5,174 bases of DNA, taken from positions 1-5,174 of the forward strand of contig JAFOFM010000155.1 in assembly GCA_017387265.1 (NCBI GenBank), written 5' to 3'. The notes below the pieces were generated by a model, which was given only the letters and a program-made list of their open reading frames with translations, made no database searches and had not been told where the DNA came from. A program made the translations under genes and the position numbers. This DNA is from Peptococcaceae bacterium. GTDB lineage: Bacteria > Bacillota > Peptococcia > Peptococcales > Peptococcaceae. Each line of letters opens with the position of its first letter. Positions within the stretch are counted from its first letter, which is position 1. Positions 1 through 5,174 of the stretch are shown one piece after another.

Positions 1-10
1 CAGATGGCAA

Positions 11-1309
11 TTAATCGATCAGACCGCAGCGTTTAAAAATATAGTCCACGTTTTTAGTGTGGTAACCGTAGTCAAAGATGTTATCCAGTTCTTCTTCGGT
101 GATGTACTGCATAATGGTTTCATCCTGACGAACCAGTTCTTTGAACGAGGTTTTGGTATCCCATGCGCGCAGAGCATGTGCCTGCACCAGAGGATATACA
201 TCATCTCTCTGATTGCCTTTGCCAACGATGGTCAGCATCAGACGCTGGGAGAATACCAGACCCAGTGTTTTTTCCACATTCGCCATCATCTGGTCTTCGT
301 GCACTTCCAGATTTTTTACAACATTGATTGCCAGACTTAAGATATAGTACAGCAGAGTTGTGCTGTCTGGAATAATAACACGTTCTACAGAAGAATGCGC
401 CAGATCACGTTCATGCCACAGCACAGAGTTTTCCAGAGTAGGAATCACATTCCCGCGGATAACTCTTGCCAGCCCGCAGATACGTTCACAGGTCATCGGG
501 TTGCGTTTATGCGGCATAGCCGAGGAACCTTTCTGACCTTTTTTGAATTCTTCCATTACTTCGAAGATTTCAGTTCTCTGCAGATTGCGGATCTCGGTCA
601 TAAATTTATCCAGAGAAGTCGCAATGATTGCCAGTGTCATCATATACTCGGTATGACGGTCACGGGCAATTACCTGTGTGGAAACCGGTTCCGGTTTTAA
701 GCCCAGATGTTCACATACATATTCCTCAATACGAGGGTCAATGTTTGCAAATGTACCAACTGCACCGGAAATCTGACCGGCACTGATGTTTTCAATGGCA
801 TGCTCTAAGCGTTCGATATTGCGCAGAGTTTCTTCGTACCATACTGCCAGTTTTAAACCGAAGGTGATTGGCTCCGCATGCACCCCGTGGGTACGGCCGA
901 TGCACAGAGTATCTTTATACTGAATTGCTTTTTCTTTGATTACCTCTGCAAACTCTTTTAACAGTTTCAGGTTGGCTTCGCCGGCCTGTTTCATCTGTAC
1001 CGCAAGCCCGGTATCCAGAATATCGGAGCTTGTCATACCAGCGTGTACATATTTGCCGTCTTCCCCGATATTTTCTGCCAGACAGGATACAAAGGCAATT
1101 ACGTCATGACGGGTTGTTTTTTCAATTTCATTTACGCGTTCTACGGTGAAGCTTGCCTTTTCGCGAATGTTTTTTGCTGCTTCCTGTGGGATCTGGCCAA
1201 TAGCAGCCATACCTTCACAAGCCAGAATTTCAACTTCCATCATAACTTTCAGTTTATTTTCCTGAGACCAGATCGCTGCCATTTCCGGCCGCGTATATCT
1301 ATCGATCAT
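11..1309 (-). CDS. purB: Adenylosuccinate lyase PurB
   Basis: This 432-residue protein is a cytoplasmic enzyme of the fumarase/aspartase superfamily. Adenylosuccinate lyase acts twice in purine synthesis, converting SAICAR to AICAR plus fumarate and adenylosuccinate to AMP plus fumarate. The sequence shows the superfamily signature GSSAMPHKRNP at residues 261-271, which carries the mobile-loop catalytic serine. It also shows TTRHDV with H68, YVHAG with H89, TSSD at 93-96 and RTHG with H141. The histidine numbering matches the B. subtilis enzyme, and the length is typical of that family, so the gene looks intact. The ATG start is preceded by a purine-rich GGAGAAGGGA (complement of 1321-1330), a somewhat long 11 bases away. 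It lies 46 bp downstream of purE with no terminator between, so the two are probably co-transcribed. Only 10 bases follow the TAA stop, so any next gene of the operon lies outside the window. Confidence 0.97.
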   Translation of the reverse strand: MIDRYTRPEMAAIWSQENKLKVMMEVEILACEGMAAIGQIPQEAAKNIREKASFTVERVNEIEKTTRHDVIAFVSCLAENIGEDGKYVHAGMTSSDILDTGLAVQMKQAGEANLKLLKEFAEVIKEKAIQYKDTLCIGRTHGVHAEPITFGLKLAVWYEETLRNIERLEHAIENISAGQISGAVGTFANIDPRIEEYVCEHLGLKPEPVSTQVIARDRHTEYMMTLAIIATSLDKFMTEIRNLQRTEIFEVMEEFKKGQKGSSAMPHKRNPMTCERICGLARVIRGNVIPTLENSVLWHERDLAHSSVERVIIPDSTTLLYYILSLAINVVKNLEVHEDQMMANVEKTLGLVFSQRLMLTIVGKGNQRDDVYPLVQAHALRAWDTKTSFKELVRQDETIMQYITEEELDNIFDYGYHTKNVDYIFKRCGLID

Positions 1310-1355
1310 GTGTTATAACTTCCCTTCTCCGTCAGGTTTCAGTCTGATTCGTTAT

Positions 1356-1856
1356 TTATTCAATTACAGCTTCCTGTACTTTTTTGTTTTTTTCTTCTAC
1401 CTGCTGCGCCATTTTTGCTTTATAATCTTTCAGTTTTGCGCGCAGTTCCGGTTCTTTGCCTGCCAGAATCTGAGCAGCCAGAATCCCCGCATTTTTCGCA
1501 CCGTTAATTGCAACGGTCGCTACCGGAATACCAGAAGGCATCTGCACCATTGCATACAGTGCATCTAAACCCTGCAGAGCAGTCGCATTAATAGGAACGC
1601 CAATCACAGGCAGGGTAGTTACTGCAGCCAGTACACCGCCTAAATGAGCCGCTGCACCCGCACCTGCAATAATTACTTCAATTCCGCGTTCTTCTGCGGT
1701 TTCTGCATATTCTAACGCTTTATACGGTGTGCGATGCGCACTGGCTACCACCAGTTCACTTTCTACACCAAATTCACGCAGCACTTTCACTGCATCCTGC
1801 ATAATTTTTAAATCCGAATCGCTGCCCATTACGATTCCTACTCTTGGATTGCTCAT
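1356..1856 (-). CDS. purE: 5-(carboxyamino)imidazole ribonucleotide mutase PurE (class I)
   Basis: This 166-residue cytoplasmic enzyme of de novo purine synthesis is the class I PurE type, which rearranges N5-CAIR (made by PurK) to CAIR. Visible motifs are GSDSD at residues 11-15, SAHRTP at 39-44 with the catalytic-type H41, the glycine/alanine loop AGAGAAAHL at 64-72, and [19 protein letters not shown] at 94-112. These resemble E. coli-type class I PurE more than the AIR-carboxylase class II. One variation is AAHLGG at 69-74, where many class I enzymes have AAHLPG. The last 30 or so residues are a lysine/glutamate/glutamine-rich helical tail. The ATG start is fixed by AGGAGG (complement of 1863-1868), 6 bases upstream. 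It has its own promoter and leads into purB. No purK is present in the window, so the mutase assignment rests on the motifs alone. Confidence 0.96.
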   Translation of the reverse strand: MSNPRVGIVMGSDSDLKIMQDAVKVLREFGVESELVVASAHRTPYKALEYAETAEERGIEVIIAGAGAAAHLGGVLAAVTTLPVIGVPINATALQGLDALYAMVQMPSGIPVATVAINGAKNAGILAAQILAGKEPELRAKLKDYKAKMAQQVEEKNKKVQEAVIE

Positions 1857-1904
1857 CGTATTCCTCCTCTGTTTTTATCAAAAATCAAAGTATCAGAAAA
1901 ATAT

Positions 1905-1933
1905 ATTATATAACATAAATCGCTTGTCCACAA
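1905..1933 (-). promoter_or_regulatory. Sigma-A-type promoter for purE-purB
   Basis: On the minus strand the sequence reads TTGTGG (complement of 1928-1933), a 17-base spacer, then a perfect TATAAT (complement of 1905-1910). This puts transcription start near 1898 and gives a leader of only about 42 nt before the purE ATG. That is too short for a purine riboswitch with an expression platform. The -35 box is weak (TTG matches only), so an activator or a repressor overlapping the -35 is possible, but I see no recognisable PurR box. The promoter lies in the 97-bp gap after the upstream gene. Confidence 0.6.
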
Positions 1934-1953
1934 CCGTTTCCGGTGTAATTTGT

Positions 1954-3108
1954 TTATTCCAGTTCCTGCAGTCTGTCTTCCACTGCCGGCATCCAGTAAT
2001 CATCAATGAGACTTTCCCCATAGCCATTGCCCGGCACTGCCCAGCGGCCGTTTAAATCAATCCAGCGTTCTGCCACGCCACGCTTCACATAGTTAAAGCG
2101 CGGATCTACCAGTTCGCATCCGGCTGGAAGTTTTTTATTGGTTGTATAGGCATATAAATGCTGAATATGCGCTTCAACCCCGTCAGCCACCGACATAAAC
2201 ATTATGCCGTGCAGCCCCGGAATATACATGGCTCTGCCAGGATCAACACCGTTTAAAGGTTCTTCGCCGGTGTTTTCAACACCCGTTGCCCCCAGACCGC
2301 AGAAATTATTCTGAAACGGCTTTACAATACCGTAGAACTGGAAATAGCCTGTTTCTTTTAAAGCCTGTGCAAAGGCTAAATCGCCGCGAATATTATACCG
2401 CGCACCGATTTCCAGATATAAATCTACGATATCTTCCGGAAACGGCGTAAAACCGAGATCCGGATAGCGGGTTTCCATCATTTCACGAATCACAGGTTCT
2501 TTCTCCGCTAAAAACGCTTTCAGTTCTCTGGCCGTTGCAATGCTTTCTCCCTGAATGGAAAGGCCATGCCATACCGATGCCAGTGCCTCCTCTTCGTCAT
2601 CGGACTGGTCACCAGAAACAACAGGCGGCTCCGGTTTCTTTTCATCTACCACAACCAGCCCTTCCTGCCAGTGTACATTGCAGTTCAGGTTTTCGCCGAC
2701 CAGACGAATCGGCACCATGGTCCGCCCGGTTTCCGTAATAAACGGCATGCCGGTAAATGCATCGTTCGGGATTTCTTTCCCGTTGATATAAATGCTGATT
2801 GGTGCATCATCCGCCACCCGGATGCCATCATCATAAATAGATACCTGCACCCCTGGGTCATTAATGACAACCCAGCGCTTATGTTCCACCCAGTTTACTT
2901 CATTGCCGAGGCTTTCACCAATCAGACGAAGCGGCACATAGGTACGATCCCCTTTTAATTGCGGAGCCGCATCCAGTTCCGCAGGAGTATACAGCTGGTT
3001 GTTGATAATCAGCTGTATATCATCGGCTGCCAGAGCCTGTGCCCCGCCTGTCAGGCCGAAAAACGCCAGCATTGCCCCTGTCAGCAGCATTTTTTTATAG
3101 TTACGCAC
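1954..3108 (-). CDS. Secreted glucosaminidase-domain protein with copper amine oxidase N-like repeats
   Basis: This 384-residue predicted exported protein starts with a signal peptide: basic RNYKK, a hydrophobic stretch over residues 7-22, and an ALA cleavage site at 25-27. Two repeats of the copper-amine-oxidase-N-like type follow, at about 31-84 (RTYVPLRLIGESLGNEVNW) and 102-155 (GRTMVPIRLVGENLNCNVHW). An acidic, proline-containing linker spans about 156-178. The remainder, about 184-384, resembles the endo-beta-N-acetylglucosaminidase (glucosaminidase) family. It contains QALKETGYF (248-256) with E252 as likely catalytic acid, NNFCGLGATG (267-276) and GVEAHIQHLYAY (310-321). The likely role is cleaving peptidoglycan glycan strands outside the membrane, with the repeats as an envelope-binding or structural module; both are inferred from family resemblance. 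The start is GTG, not ATG, supported by AGGAG 10 bases upstream. Three cysteines (143, 270, 331) remain in the mature protein. It is transcribed divergently from the cyclophilin gene and lies upstream of purE with no clear terminator. Confidence 0.88.
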   Translation of the reverse strand: MRNYKKMLLTGAMLAFFGLTGGAQALAADDIQLIINNQLYTPAELDAAPQLKGDRTYVPLRLIGESLGNEVNWVEHKRWVVINDPGVQVSIYDDGIRVADDAPISIYINGKEIPNDAFTGMPFITETGRTMVPIRLVGENLNCNVHWQEGLVVVDEKKPEPPVVSGDQSDDEEEALASVWHGLSIQGESIATARELKAFLAEKEPVIREMMETRYPDLGFTPFPEDIVDLYLEIGARYNIRGDLAFAQALKETGYFQFYGIVKPFQNNFCGLGATGVENTGEEPLNGVDPGRAMYIPGLHGIMFMSVADGVEAHIQHLYAYTTNKKLPAGCELVDPRFNYVKRGVAERWIDLNGRWAVPGNGYGESLIDDYWMPAVEDRLQELE

Positions 3109-3118
3109 GAATCAATCG

Positions 3119-3123
3119 CTCCT
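3119..3123 (-). promoter_or_regulatory. Ribosome binding site that decides a GTG start
   Basis: AGGAG on the minus strand lies 10 bases upstream of the GTG at 3106-3108. The nearest in-frame ATG is codon 7, which would sit too far from this site and would remove the basic n-region of the signal peptide. The GTG is therefore preferred. Confidence 0.7.
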
Positions 3124-3168
3124 AATTCATTGTTATCGCTTTTCTGTATTTTTATACTATAGAGTTAT

Positions 3169-3200
3169 GTTAAAATTAGCGATACGGATTGCTATTTTAC
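3169..3200 (-). promoter_or_regulatory. Imperfect inverted repeat at the 5' end of the glucosaminidase-like mRNA
   Basis: On the minus strand GTAAAATAGC (complement of 3191-3200) faces GCTAATTTTAAC (complement of 3169-3180) across a 10-base loop. They form about 10 base pairs with two single-A bulges on the 3' arm. The repeat begins almost exactly at the start site predicted from the adjacent promoter. It could be a 5'-stabilising hairpin or a downstream operator. There is no U tract, so it is not a terminator. Confidence 0.35.
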
Positions 3201-3207
3201 CTTAATA

Positions 3208-3237
3208 ATTTTAGCACAATTCCACGCATTTTGTCAG
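3208..3237 (-). promoter_or_regulatory. Promoter for the secreted glucosaminidase-like gene
   Basis: On the minus strand CTGACA (complement of 3232-3237) is followed by 18 bases and TAAAAT (complement of 3208-3213). An extended -10 TGC lies immediately before the -10 box. Each hexamer matches consensus at five of six positions. The predicted start is near 3201, giving a leader of about 92 nt. Other -10-like sequences nearer the gene lack a matching -35. Confidence 0.5.
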
Positions 3238-3340
3238 CCCTTTGTGCGGTATTTATCGGCATTTTTCATGAATTTTTATTAAAACCGGGGGAAGAATCGG
3301 TCTACTCAGAAAATTTTTATTCCAGCAGGATTTTTTTGTT

Positions 3341-3368
3341 TTGCAAATAACTTAATATATGGTATGAT
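3341..3368 (+). promoter_or_regulatory. Promoter for the cyclophilin gene
   Basis: TTGCAA (3341-3346), a 16-base spacer and TATGAT (3363-3368) form a sigma-A-type promoter. The -10 is preceded by TGG, giving an extended -10 (TGGTATGAT). T- and A-rich tracts just upstream could act as an UP element. The predicted start is near 3375, leaving a leader of about 35 nt that ends in a strong ribosome binding site, GGAGGAA (3397-3403). Confidence 0.55.
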
Positions 3369-3410
3369 GATTACATACGTAAAAAATTTTCTATCTGGAG
3401 GAATATACAA

Positions 3411-3932
3411 ATGGCACAGAATCCAATCGTGACAATGACAATGGAAAGCGGCAACTCTGTAAAAATCGAATTATACCCAGACGTTGCTCCTAACACTGTA
3501 AACAACTTCATTCATCTGGTAAACAAAGGCTTCTACAATGGTCTGACCTTCCATCGTGTAATCTACGGATTCATGATTCAGGGCGGTTGTCCAAACGGCA
3601 ATGGTATGGGCGGCCCAGGCTACAGCATTCCAGGTGAATTCACTCAGAACCGTTTCAAAAACGATCTGAAACACGCTCCTGGCGTTATCTCCATGGCTCG
3701 CGCTATGCATCCAGACTCCGCAGGCAGCCAGTTCTTCATCATGCACAAAAATTCTCCACACTTAGATGGCGCTTACGCTGCATTCGGTCAGGTAATCGAA
3801 GGCATGGATGAAGTAAACCGTATCGCTGATGTTCCAACCGGCTACGGCGACAAACCAAAAACACCGGAAGTTATCAAAGAAATGACTGTTGAAACCTTCG
3901 GCGTTGAATACCCAGCTCCAAAAACTGTATAA
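3411..3932 (+). CDS. Cyclophilin-type peptidyl-prolyl cis-trans isomerase (PpiB-like)
   Basis: This 173-residue single-domain cyclophilin catalyses cis-trans isomerisation of peptide bonds before proline and assists protein folding. It has no signal peptide or lipobox, so it is predicted to be cytoplasmic. Family landmarks are FHRVI at residues 47-51 with catalytic-type R49, GFMIQGG at 53-59 with Q57, AGSQFFI at 104-110 and HLDGAYAAFGQV at 117-128. By alignment to human cyclophilin A, its cyclosporin-contact Trp121 is His117 here and His126 is Tyr122, so tight cyclosporin binding is not expected. The ATG is fixed by GGAGGAA 7 bases upstream. Codon use is strikingly biased: proline is nearly always CCA, unlike the CCG-rich minus-strand genes. 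Together with the strong promoter, ribosome binding site and terminator, this suggests a highly expressed single-gene transcript. The family call is firm; the exact symbol (ppiB) is by analogy only. Confidence 0.95.
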   Translation: MAQNPIVTMTMESGNSVKIELYPDVAPNTVNNFIHLVNKGFYNGLTFHRVIYGFMIQGGCPNGNGMGGPGYSIPGEFTQNRFKNDLKHAPGVISMARAMHPDSAGSQFFIMHKNSPHLDGAYAAFGQVIEGMDEVNRIADVPTGYGDKPKTPEVIKEMTVETFGVEYPAPKTV

Positions 3933-3948
3933 TTCGGTTATACAGGTT

Positions 3949-3983
3949 AAGGCTGTCCTGCATCTCAGCGGACAGCCTTTTTT
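3949..3983 (+). terminator. Rho-independent terminator after the cyclophilin gene
   Basis: AAGGCTGTCC (3949-3958) pairs perfectly with GGACAGCCTT (3970-3979) across an 11-base loop, and the run of T extends to 3983. It starts 16 bases after the cyclophilin stop codon and isolates that gene from the downstream pair. Confidence 0.9.
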
Positions 3984-4060
3984 ACAAGCTGTATAAAAAC
4001 ACACCTTCTTTTACGCTTGTATCTTCCAGAAATTTTGCATAGAACCGCCCTTCCCTTTGT

Positions 4061-4068
4061 GCTATGCT
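4061..4068 (+). promoter_or_regulatory. Weak candidate extended -10 promoter for the small gene and hydrolase
   Basis: GCTATGCT, together with the T at 4060, gives TGC followed by TATGCT, an extended -10 element with four of six matches. There is no convincing -35 at the expected distance (about 4040-4045). It would start transcription near 4075, 28 bases before the ATG of the small gene. A promoter must exist somewhere between the terminator ending at 3983 and the ATG at 4103, and this is the best candidate I found. Confidence 0.25.
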
Positions 4069-4087
4069 GAAGCCAGCACTCATGCGC

Positions 4088-4094
4088 AAAGGAG
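4088..4094 (+). promoter_or_regulatory. Ribosome binding site that sets the start of the small gene
   Basis: AAAGGAG lies 8 bases before the ATG at 4103. The two in-frame ATGs further upstream (4064 and 4082) have no such site, and the first overlaps the candidate -10 element. The start at 4103 is therefore preferred. Confidence 0.75.
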
Positions 4095-4102
4095 CGATTA
4101 TT

Positions 4103-4285
4103 ATGCAGATTAAAGTCATCTACGAAGACGAGGCAGTCCCGCCGTTAAAACAGCAGATTGCAGCACTCGATACCGAGCAGCTCTATTTTATTGAACTGTG
4201 GATCCGGCAGCTGCGAGCCTCACGCAAAGAAACCATCTTTCAGGAATGGAAAGAAGCCTTATACAAGCTTGTCAATCAGGTCTGA
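4103..4285 (+). CDS. Small hypothetical protein (60 residues)
   Basis: I do not recognise this protein. It starts MQIKVIYEDEAVPPLKQQ, a short probable beta strand followed by an acidic, proline-containing turn. The rest is probably two amphipathic helices, around residues 23-42 (EQLYFIELWIRQLRAS region) and 43-60, with several aromatic residues (Y28, F29, W33, W49, Y54). There is no signal peptide, membrane segment, cysteine or known catalytic motif, so it is predicted to be a soluble cytoplasmic protein. It is supported as real by a good ribosome binding site, a clean ORF and its position 57 bp upstream of the metal-dependent hydrolase with no terminator between. It is probably co-transcribed with that gene. 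It could be a small regulatory or scaffold protein, but nothing in the sequence tells its function. Confidence 0.7.
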   Translation: MQIKVIYEDEAVPPLKQQIAALDTEQLYFIELWIRQLRASRKETIFQEWKEALYKLVNQV

Positions 4286-4342
4286 ATCTCTATTTGAAAC
4301 AAAGCAGCATAGACAAAGCAAACAACCACAGGAGGGATTTTT

Positions 4343-5032
4343 ATGAAAATTCAGTTCCACGGACATGCCTGCTTCTCCATTATTACCGATAACGGCACCC
4401 ACTTATTAATTGACCCGTTTATCACCGGTAACAGCCAGGCAAAAATTTCTGCAGATACCTTAAATCCGGATGTGATTTTATTAACCCACGGTCACTGGGA
4501 TCACATTGGTGATACTGTAAGCATCGCATCCAGAACCGGCTGTAAAGTAATCTGCATTCCGGAAATCAAAACCTATTTAACCGGCAAAGGCCTCTCTAAT
4601 TTCCACGCTATGAATATCGGCGGCGGCTATCAGTTTGATTTCGGTTACGTAAAAATGACACCGGCTCTGCATAGTTCCTCCATCGAGGAAAACGGCCAGA
4701 ACATCTATCTGGGAAACCCTGCAGGCTTCTTAATGAAAATCGACGGCAAAACCATTTATCATGCAGGCGATACCGGCCTGAGCCACGAAATGACTCTGTT
4801 AGGCAATGCAAACCGCATCGACGTGGCAATGCTGCCAATCGGGGGCAACTTCACCATGGATATTAACGATGCCATGCTGGCAGCCCGCGCCCTGCGCGCA
4901 AAATTAGTTGTGCCTATGCACTACAACACCTTCCCGGTTATTGAACAGAACGCAGCATTCTTCTCCAACCAGCTGTTAAACTACGGCGTACTGTGCCAGG
5001 TTCTGAACCCAGAAGATGGATTTGATATGTAA
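4343..5032 (+). CDS. UPF0173 family metal-dependent hydrolase (YtkL-like)
   Basis: This 229-residue protein has a metallo-beta-lactamase fold and resembles the UPF0173/YtkL family of predicted metal-dependent hydrolases. The metal-binding set is complete: THGHWDH at residues 48-54 (H49, H51, D53, H54), H110, HAGDTG at 140-145 with D143, and PMHYNTFP at 191-198 with H193. The N-terminal MKIQFHGHACFSI and LLIDPF (21-26) are also typical of the family. Length matches the usual size and there is no signal peptide, so it is predicted to be cytoplasmic and probably binds two zinc-type ions. The physiological substrate of the family is not established to my knowledge. The start is fixed by AGGAGGG (4330-4336), 6 bases before the ATG. 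It follows the small hypothetical gene, probably in the same transcript, and is closed by a terminator 21 bases after its stop. Confidence 0.93.
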   Translation: MKIQFHGHACFSIITDNGTHLLIDPFITGNSQAKISADTLNPDVILLTHGHWDHIGDTVSIASRTGCKVICIPEIKTYLTGKGLSNFHAMNIGGGYQFDFGYVKMTPALHSSSIEENGQNIYLGNPAGFLMKIDGKTIYHAGDTGLSHEMTLLGNANRIDVAMLPIGGNFTMDINDAMLAARALRAKLVVPMHYNTFPVIEQNAAFFSNQLLNYGVLCQVLNPEDGFDM

Positions 5033-5053
5033 GATTAAAATCAGACTTGCTTT

Positions 5054-5085
5054 GACCTGTTCCTGCTTTGGAACGGGTCTTTTTT
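5054..5085 (+). terminator. Rho-independent terminator after the UPF0173 hydrolase gene
   Basis: GACCTGTTCC (5054-5063) pairs with GGAACGGGTC (5070-5079) across a 6-base loop, with one T-G wobble. Six T residues follow (5080-5085). It ends the small-gene/hydrolase unit. Confidence 0.9.
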
Positions 5086-5174
5086 ATGTTTTGTGTACAT
5101 TTGATGAAATTTTGTGTTGAAAACAATTTTTAATTCGTTTAGGCTTAAGATAAGAATCCGGATTTCATTAATAC

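Larger units (their letters stand above)
3109..3410. other. Divergent intergenic region
   Basis: These 302 AT-rich bases separate the secreted glucosaminidase-like gene (minus) from the cyclophilin gene (plus). They hold one promoter in each direction, a hairpin at the predicted 5' end of the minus-strand transcript, and AT-rich tracts just upstream of the plus-strand promoter (about 3308-3340). I see no coding sequence with a ribosome binding site and no structured RNA of a known class. The stretch between the two promoters (about 3240-3310) contains nothing I can name. Confidence 0.6.

Noticed and set aside
1872..1884. TTTTT-ATC-AAAAA dyad in the purE leader as a regulatory hairpin
   Set aside because: Five A-T pairs with a three-base loop are too weak and are expected by chance in such AT-rich sequence.
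1857..1898. Purine riboswitch or PurR box upstream of purE
   Set aside because: The leader from the predicted start is only about 42 nt, with no aptamer-like three-way junction and no recognisable PurR box motif.
1930..1946. GAAA-loop hairpin (ACCG GAAA CGGT on the minus strand) as a terminator of the secreted hydrolase gene
   Set aside because: The stem is only four perfect base pairs and no U tract follows on the minus strand.
2566..2958. Open reading frames of 60-130 codons on the plus strand opposite the secreted hydrolase gene
   Set aside because: They have no ribosome binding site or recognisable domain, and they lie antisense to a gene with clear domains, so they are frame shadows.
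3284..3301. ACCG...CGGT inverted repeat between the divergent promoters
   Set aside because: Only four base pairs around a 10-base gap; not distinguishable from chance, although the same half-sites occur near the purE -35.
4064..4102. Longer 73-residue version of the small protein starting at 4064
   Set aside because: The upstream ATG has no ribosome binding site and overlaps a candidate -10 element, while the ATG at 4103 has AAAGGAG at 8 bases.
5086..5174. Promoter for a following gene in the last 89 bases (for example TTGAAA at 5117 with TAGGCT 17 bases on)
   Set aside because: The -10 matches only three of six positions and no gene start is visible before the window ends.

Overview
The window reads as an ordinary piece of a bacterial chromosome, most likely from a low-to-moderate-GC Firmicute. 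The reasons are strong AGGAGG-type ribosome binding sites, sigma-A-like promoters, U-tract terminators, a B. subtilis-like adenylosuccinate lyase, a UPF0173 (YtkL-type) hydrolase, and a secreted protein with tandem copper-amine-oxidase-N-like repeats. That last architecture is frequent in Clostridia, Negativicutes and Paenibacilli. A Negativicutes (Megasphaera/Acidaminococcus-like) origin is my guess and is not proven by the sequence.

Left part, minus strand (11-3108): three genes are read right to left. A secreted cell-wall glucosaminidase-like protein (GTG start) comes first, then purE, then purB. purE has its own good promoter (TTGTGG-17-TATAAT) in the 97-bp gap after the glucosaminidase gene. 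purE and purB are only 46 bp apart with no terminator, so they form a purine-biosynthesis transcription unit. PurE handles the carboxyaminoimidazole ribotide step. PurB catalyses the SAICAR-to-AICAR and adenylosuccinate-to-AMP steps. The unit probably continues past the left edge, because only 10 bases follow the purB stop.

Middle (3109-3410): a 302-bp divergent intergenic region. It holds a promoter for the glucosaminidase gene on the minus strand and one for a cyclophilin gene on the plus strand. A hairpin lies at the predicted 5' end of the glucosaminidase mRNA.

Right part, plus strand (3411-5032): a cytoplasmic cyclophilin-type peptidyl-prolyl isomerase is a monocistronic gene closed by a strong terminator (3949-3983). 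Next comes a probable two-gene unit: an unrecognised 60-residue protein followed by a UPF0173 metallo-beta-lactamase-fold hydrolase, closed by a second terminator (5054-5085). The last 89 bases are AT-rich and hold nothing I can support.

I saw no CRISPR array, tRNA, rRNA, insertion sequence, phage gene or obvious novel defence system. The points most worth a second look are the small gene ahead of the hydrolase, the domain architecture of the secreted protein, and the 5'-end hairpin of its mRNA.
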